Below, piece after piece: positions 33,457-37,566 of a DNA stretch of 37,566 nt. The notes beneath the pieces are model-generated. The model was given only the letters and a program-made list of their open reading frames with translations, did not search any database and was not told the origin of the DNA. A program made the position numbers and the translations under genes. Source of the DNA: Syntrophorhabdales bacterium (GTDB lineage Bacteria; Desulfobacterota; Syntrophorhabdia; Syntrophorhabdales; WCHB1-27); the NCBI GenBank assembly GCA_035541455.1, contig DATKNH010000159.1, positions 1 to 37,566 on the forward strand, read 5' to 3'. Position 1 is the first letter of the stretch, and the number at the start of each line of letters is the position of its first letter.

Positions 33457-33484
33457 ATTGTCAGGATTCGCACCGGACCAGCGT
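33435..33484 (+). promoter_or_regulatory. Perfect 12-bp inverted repeat around the rnr promoter
   Basis: ACGCTGGTCCGG (33435-33446) and its exact complement CCGGACCAGCGT (33473-33484) flank the -10 box and the predicted start. A smaller stem ATCCT/AGGAT (33452-33467) lies inside. The left arm fills the promoter spacer and the right arm the leader. It could be an operator pair, or a stem-loop ending ridA transcription that also occludes the rnr start region. Confidence 0.55.
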
Positions 33485-33492
33485 ACTCCCCC

Positions 33493-35598
33493 GTGAAAAA
33501 GCAGCGAGACGAAAGCGTTTCTCAAGACGATATTCTCCAGGTTTTCAAGAAGGAGAAGAGGCCTCTTTCTGTCGAAGACCTCAGACGCGTTCTAAATTGG
33601 CATAGATCGCAAAAAAAGCAGATCAGGAAATCACTACAGGAGCTGGTGCGTGCAGGAAAGCTCGTTCGCATCAGAGAGAACCGGTTCGGCATCCCTGATG
33701 AAATGAACCTGGAGATCGGAATCCTCTGGTGCACGAGAAGCGGGAATGGATTCGTAGTGCCCGAAAAGGCTGGACATAAAGATGTGTTCGTACCTGCCCG
33801 TTACATCAGGAATGCGATGCACGGCGACAAGGTGGTGGTCAGGGTGGAACATACCGGGCGCGAGCGCAGAGAAGGGCGCATTGTAAAAGTAGCAGAGCGG
33901 AAATCGAGAAACGTGACGGGCTTTTTGCGGGTACACAAGGAGCTCACGTTTCTGGTACCGGAAGATGAAAGACTGTCACACCATTTCCTGGTAAGAAGCC
34001 CTCTGACAAGAGGACAGATCAAGGATGGAGCCCTCGCGGCGGCCCGCATCACGCGCTTTCCGGAGGAAAACGGAGAATCTGAATGCAGGCTTGTAAAATT
34101 ATTTCCCGCGCTCGACAACGTAAAAGCAATATCACAGTTCATTACGTATAAACATAATCTGCCGGGGCGATTCACGAAGCGGACGGATGCCGAAGCGAAG
34201 GTTATTGCAGGAGTCCCCGCAGAGGGTCGTCTCGATCTCCGTTCAACCACACACGTGACAATCGACGGGGAACTGGCAAAAGATTTCGACGATGCTGTCC
34301 TTGTAGACAAGGAGAGGAACAGGTTCATTCTCTACGTTTCCATTGCCGATGTCGCGCATTATGTGCGCCAGCTATCCAGCATGGACGACGAAGCCTATGC
34401 GCGCGGAACGAGCGTCTATTTCCCGGGGAGCGTTATACCCATGCTTCCCAAGGAGCTGTCCAACGGCATCTGTAGTCTCAATCCTCGCGAGGAGCGACTT
34501 ACTCTCACAGCTCGCCTGCACTACGACAGTTCCGGCAATCTCCTCGAAACCTCTTTTCATAAATCGATTATCCGGAGCGCCCGTCGTCTCACGTACAGAA
34601 AGGTAGAAGATGCCCTCGTCAAAAAAGATGCGAGATCCAGAGGTGAATTAAAAGAGCTTCTTCCTGAGCTCGATCGCATGGCCGAGCTGGCTACAATGCT
34701 GAAACAGAAAAGAGAAGGAAAAGGCGGCCTCGATTTCGACCTGCCGGAGCCTGAAGTGGTCCTGGACATGGAGGGAAGCGTCACAGACATCATGAGGTCT
34801 GAACGGCTTTTTTCGCAGACCATTATCGAGGAGTTCATGATAGCAGCAAACCAGGCCGTCGCGGCCTTTATCCAAGGGCGCAAGGCTCCCTCTCTTTACA
34901 GGATTCACGAGCCTCCGGAGAGGGAAAAACTGCACGATTTCGAAAAACTCCTCCGTACCCTCTCCGTACATTACAGAAAGGATTCAAGGGGCCGTTTGCC
35001 TCTTCAGTCGATCCTTCAGCAGGTGGAGAATAAGGATTATGAGTTCCTGATCAACCGAATTCTTCTGCGCTCTATGAAACAGGCCAAATATTCGGCAGCC
35101 AACAAGGGGCACTTCGGGCTCGCACTCGATTCGTATACACACTTTACCTCCCCGATCCGGCGCTACCCTGATCTCGTCTGCCACCGCGTCTTGAAAAGCA
35201 TTATTGAGGGGAGCCCACCCCCTTATCCGGAACAGGAGCTGGACAAAATGGCTACCCATCTGTCGGACCGGGAAAGAGTCGCCATGGAAGCAGAGCGGGA
35301 ACTGGAAGACAGAGTGCGGGTGCTCTTCATGAAAGAAAGGGTCGGGGAAGAATACGAAGGGGTCATTTCCCACATCACGTCCTACGGCTTCTTTGTGGAA
35401 CTCTTCGATGTGTTCGTCGAGGGTATCGTTCTGCTCTCAAGCCTCTATGACGACTATTACGCTTTCCAGGAGGACAAGTTCAGGCTCGTCGGCAGGAGGA
35501 CACGAAAAATCTACCGGATCGGCGACCACGTGAGCGTTCGTATCACAATGGCCGACGTGGAGACAAACCGACTGCATTTTGCCCTGGCCAGGGATTAG
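33493..35598 (+). CDS. rnr: Ribonuclease R
   Basis: A 701-aa 3'-5' exoribonuclease degrading structured RNA. Order of domains: an N-terminal helix-turn-helix-like region (about 1-60), cold-shock domains (about 65-220, including RSGNGFVVPEKAGHKDVFVP and GRIVKVAERKSRNVTGFL parts), the RNB catalytic domain (about 250-580) with the metal-binding TIDGELAKDFDDAV, and a C-terminal S1 domain (about 620-700, EEYEGVISHITSYGFFVEL). SPIRRYPDLVCHRVL is also diagnostic. The start is a GTG at 33493 with no good ribosome-binding site, directly behind the inverted repeat; no better in-frame start is visible. The MFS gene follows after 3 bases. Confidence 0.95.
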   Translation: MKKQRDESVSQDDILQVFKKEKRPLSVEDLRRVLNWHRSQKKQIRKSLQELVRAGKLVRIRENRFGIPDEMNLEIGILWCTRSGNGFVVPEKAGHKDVFVPARYIRNAMHGDKVVVRVEHTGRERREGRIVKVAERKSRNVTGFLRVHKELTFLVPEDERLSHHFLVRSPLTRGQIKDGALAAARITRFPEENGESECRLVKLFPALDNVKAISQFITYKHNLPGRFTKRTDAEAKVIAGVPAEGRLDLRSTTHVTIDGELAKDFDDAVLVDKERNRFILYVSIADVAHYVRQLSSMDDEAYARGTSVYFPGSVIPMLPKELSNGICSLNPREERLTLTARLHYDSSGNLLETSFHKSIIRSARRLTYRKVEDALVKKDARSRGELKELLPELDRMAELATMLKQKREGKGGLDFDLPEPEVVLDMEGSVTDIMRSERLFSQTIIEEFMIAANQAVAAFIQGRKAPSLYRIHEPPEREKLHDFEKLLRTLSVHYRKDSRGRLPLQSILQQVENKDYEFLINRILLRSMKQAKYSAANKGHFGLALDSYTHFTSPIRRYPDLVCHRVLKSIIEGSPPPYPEQELDKMATHLSDRERVAMEAERELEDRVRVLFMKERVGEEYEGVISHITSYGFFVELFDVFVEGIVLLSSLYDDYYAFQEDKFRLVGRRTRKIYRIGDHVSVRITMADVETNRLHFALARD

Positions 35599-35601
35599 GG
35601 C

Positions 35602-36762
35602 GTGTACCCACGATTCCCTTCGCTGCGCGGCAAAGGGTTCCTCTTTCTTCTCTTCATCTGGTTCATCTGGTTCATGAACTTTAATGGCAGGACCCTGTTC
35701 TCCCCTCTCCTTCCATTAATTGAACAGGAATTCGGTACCACGCACGCGCGGGCAGCAAGTATCTTCACATTCATCTCCATTGGTTACGGTTTCGCCCTCT
35801 TTTCTGCAAGCCGGGTGGCAGGCTTTCTAGGTTCGAAACGGGCCGTGCTGGGGTCGCTGACCACCGCAGGCTTGGTCTTCTTTGTGATTCCTGCAATACA
35901 CAGGTTCAGCATCTTCTATCCTGTTGTCTTTGTGCTTGCTTTTGCGCTGGGCGTCTATCTCCCCACCATCATCCCGATGATCACAGAATACTATTCGGAG
36001 AAAGACTGGGGAAAAGCCATTGCGTTCCACGAATCAGCCAGTTCGCTCAGCATCTTCGGCGCGCCGTTGATTGCGCTCTTTCTCCTCTCATTCCTTTCAT
36101 GGCGCCTTATTTTTATCGTTGTCGGCGGCATCTTGCTTCTCTGTGCCATGATCTTTCGGGTCGTAGCGACAGAAACGCATTCGGGCAAGATAGGCTCGGT
36201 GAACCGCGGTCTCCTGAAGAACCGATCCATCTGGATAATGGGCATTCTCTGGATCTTCTGCTCTGGATGCGTGCTTGGTCTCTATTTCGTTCTTCCGCTG
36301 TATCTCGTGAGAGAACTCGGAATGACGGTCCAGTACGCCAATTCCATCTTTGGTCTCTCCCGCTCAGGCATGGTACTGATCGCAATAGCAGCAGGGTTCT
36401 TTGTTGACCGGATCAGCTTGAAGAAGGGACTTTTTCTCATCATGCTTGCCACTGGACTCATGACAATGCTTCTCGCTACAAAGGATATCGGCTGGATCAA
36501 ATCCCTTCTTTTCGTGCAGGCCACGATTTCGGGTGCATTCCCTCCTCTCGCCCTGGTGGCCATTTCCCGCATGTTCGGCCGGGAGACCCGCGGACAGGCG
36601 ACAGGCGTAGTGGTCACGGTGGGGATGGTCGGGACCGGGATTATACCGCACTTGATCGGCCTCACCGGCGATCTGGTAAGTTTCCGCCTGGGCATCTTCC
36701 TCCTTGGCCTTTGCACCGTACTCGCCAGTTCTCTGGTTCTCCGGTTGAAGGACCTCCGTTGA
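35602..36762 (+). CDS. Major facilitator superfamily transporter
   Basis: A 386-aa inner-membrane carrier with about 12 hydrophobic segments, starting with FLFLLFIWFIWFMNFNG and ending LGIFLLGLCTVLASSLVLRL. The loop between helices 2 and 3 reads ASRVAGFLGSKRAVLGS, a variant of the MFS A-motif. Start is a GTG 3 bases after the rnr stop, with AGGGATTAGGGC before it; an internal Met at residue 25 would lose most of the first helix. The family is clear, the substrate is not. Cotranscription with rnr is likely from spacing alone. Confidence 0.88.
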   Translation: MYPRFPSLRGKGFLFLLFIWFIWFMNFNGRTLFSPLLPLIEQEFGTTHARAASIFTFISIGYGFALFSASRVAGFLGSKRAVLGSLTTAGLVFFVIPAIHRFSIFYPVVFVLAFALGVYLPTIIPMITEYYSEKDWGKAIAFHESASSLSIFGAPLIALFLLSFLSWRLIFIVVGGILLLCAMIFRVVATETHSGKIGSVNRGLLKNRSIWIMGILWIFCSGCVLGLYFVLPLYLVRELGMTVQYANSIFGLSRSGMVLIAIAAGFFVDRISLKKGLFLIMLATGLMTMLLATKDIGWIKSLLFVQATISGAFPPLALVAISRMFGRETRGQATGVVVTVGMVGTGIIPHLIGLTGDLVSFRLGIFLLGLCTVLASSLVLRLKDLR

Positions 36763-36890
36763 CTTTTAGGCATTTCTCAATATGTCATATGATTTTATAA
36801 TGTATCTTTAAATATCTTACAATATCATATTATGAGCATTCCTTAAAAACTATTCTGCCACTGGGTGGCGTTTATACACTTTTATTAACG

Positions 36891-37052
36891 CTAACTTCGC
36901 ATCAATAGTTCAGCACCGTACTTAATGATTCTTGCCTTTGTTCTCGGCTCACACCGTCCACGAAACTCCGCCAAAGATACACCTTTTGAAATCTTGTACT
37001 CTGACGCAAATTGGTGTTGCATTTTACAGCATGAGAGTGTATGATTTGATAT
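36891..37052 (-). CDS. Possible small protein (about 53 aa), uncertain
   Basis: The minus-strand frame running MISNHTLSCC.. to ..YGAELLMRS is the only frame of note in the 291-base AT-rich gap between the MFS gene and the HTH gene. Its C-terminal half (EYKISKGVSLAEFRGRC, then EPRTKARIIKYGAELLM) has plausible helical character and basic residues. No ribosome-binding site stands out, it is divergent to the HTH gene and the function is unknown. It may be a remnant. The remainder of the gap is AT-rich, with two CAATAT..CATAT units at 36778-36790 and 36820-36830. Confidence 0.25.
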   Translation of the reverse strand: MSNHTLSCCKMQHQFASEYKISKGVSLAEFRGRCEPRTKARIIKYGAELLMRS

Positions 37053-37053
37053 C

Positions 37054-37311
37054 ATGGATGAAGAAAGCAGGTTGCTTACCGTCAAAGAGACATGCAAGTA
37101 CCTGAGAATCTCTCCCCCTACCCTTTACAGGATGCTCGAAAGACACGAACTTATCCCGGTCAAGATAGGGAAACACACTCTGTTTGAGAAGAAGGACCTT
37201 GACAGGTACATCGACGCGGCCAAGGGCCCTTTGGATAAAGCTCCGCAGCATGCAGCCAAGAAGCCGAAGAAGAAACGCAAGAGTAAGCCTCTTCCAGATA
37301 GACTGTTCTAA
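37054..37311 (+). CDS. Excisionase-type helix-turn-helix DNA-binding protein
   Basis: An 85-aa protein. Residues 6-55 form a MerR-like winged HTH of the excisionase/DNA-binding-domain family: LLTVKETCKYLRISPPTLYRML, then LIPVKIGKHTLFEKKDLDRYI. The C-terminal 30 residues are a lysine- and proline-rich tail (KKPKKKRKSKP), probably non-specific DNA contact. A TTGCAT / TATGAT pair with 17-base spacing (37017-37045) could drive it with almost no leader. Such small HTH proteins occur next to mobile elements and specialised cassettes. Here it precedes the PqqD-like gene by about 110 bases and may regulate it. Confidence 0.85.
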   Translation: MDEESRLLTVKETCKYLRISPPTLYRMLERHELIPVKIGKHTLFEKKDLDRYIDAAKGPLDKAPQHAAKKPKKKRKSKPLPDRLF

Positions 37312-37421
37312 CCCGCATCCATTCAATTTCCTGCATCCCTTGTGTTAGTACGGCCACACAGAGGTCTTTGTTGCTCGTTGGCACGTCGATTGCATTCCCA
37401 AGTCCAGGGAGAATACTGCAC

Positions 37422-37566
37422 TTGCACTCAGCTGATAACCCCATCGCCAATCCTCACGTCGCGCTCCGCGAGGAATTCGACGACTGGGCCGTGATCTTTA
37501 ATCCTGATGCCGACTTCGGATTCGCCGCTTTCGGCCTGAATCCGACCGGCGTGTGCGTGTGGAAGC
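37422..37566 (+). CDS. PqqD-like protein resembling ScmD of the SynChlorMet cassette, 3' truncated
   Basis: The frame runs off the right edge. Visible residues include NPIANPHVALREEFDDWAV, IFNPDADFGFAAFG and LNPTGVCVWK, which match the N-terminus of PqqD-type peptide-binding proteins and most closely what I recall of ScmD, the PqqD homologue of the SynChlorMet cassette. PqqD proteins bind a ribosomal precursor peptide and hand it to a radical SAM/SPASM enzyme. No ATG or GTG precedes the conserved region in frame. The TTG at 37422 (after GGGAG, 10 bases) is my choice; CTG at 37416 or a TTG at 37368 are alternatives. The identification rests on about 45 residues. Confidence 0.7.
   Translation, partial: MHSADNPIANPHVALREEFDDWAVIFNPDADFGFAAFGLNPTGVCVWK

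Overview
The window (about 37.6 kb, GC a little above 50%, densely coded) looks like the chromosome of a Gram-negative, probably anaerobic bacterium. The outer-membrane genes (lptD, an LpxH-like hydrolase, a dTDP-rhamnose set), the gene style and the catabolic content fit a deltaproteobacterium / Desulfobacterota, perhaps a syntrophic aromatic degrader such as the Syntrophorhabdales. The taxon is an inference from gene content. No rRNA, CRISPR array or transposase is visible. There is one tRNA gene, tRNA-Ser(GCU).

Left part, 1-11,025. The window opens inside a TctC-type solute-binding protein gene, which meets a convergent amidohydrolase. From 11,025 down to 1,995 runs a long minus-strand housekeeping operon: alpha/beta hydrolase, ArsA/Get3-type ATPase, rsmD, an unlisted 48-aa gene, coaD, nfeD, slipin, dacC-type carboxypeptidase, coaBC, HtrA-like protease and a DUF1844 protein. 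Many neighbours overlap as ATGA, so translation is probably coupled. CoaD and CoaBC are two parts of one CoA pathway. NfeD and slipin are a classic membrane pair.

Middle part, 11,088-22,145. The plus strand carries accD-folC-lptD, then rfbA-rfbC-rfbB-rfbD (dTDP-L-rhamnose), an LpxH-like hydrolase and a YdcF/ElyC-type membrane protein: an envelope and LPS block. A minus-strand epmA (EF-P lysyltransferase) and tRNA-Ser follow. Several gaps here hold non-coding fold-back repeats with long imperfect inverted arms.

Right-middle part, 22,362-33,337. This looks like a catabolic locus: a HAD-like protein, an orphan protein, an IclR regulator, a three-subunit molybdenum hydroxylase (FAD, 2Fe-2S, Mo), an EntE/DhbE-like aryl-acid ligase, an 855-aa fusion of an old-yellow-enzyme domain with a GltD-like electron-input module, and a RidA protein. 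A promoter with a near-perfect 17-bp palindrome sits before the hydroxylase genes. The Mo subunit appears to lack the family's catalytic glutamate. The pathway and substrate are not known from sequence.

Right edge. RNase R and an MFS transporter form a pair behind a promoter embedded in a perfect 12-bp dyad. After an AT-rich gap comes a small excisionase-type HTH protein. The window is then cut off inside the start of a PqqD-like gene resembling ScmD of the SynChlorMet radical-SAM peptide-modification cassette. If the cassette continues to the right, it would be the most novel system here.
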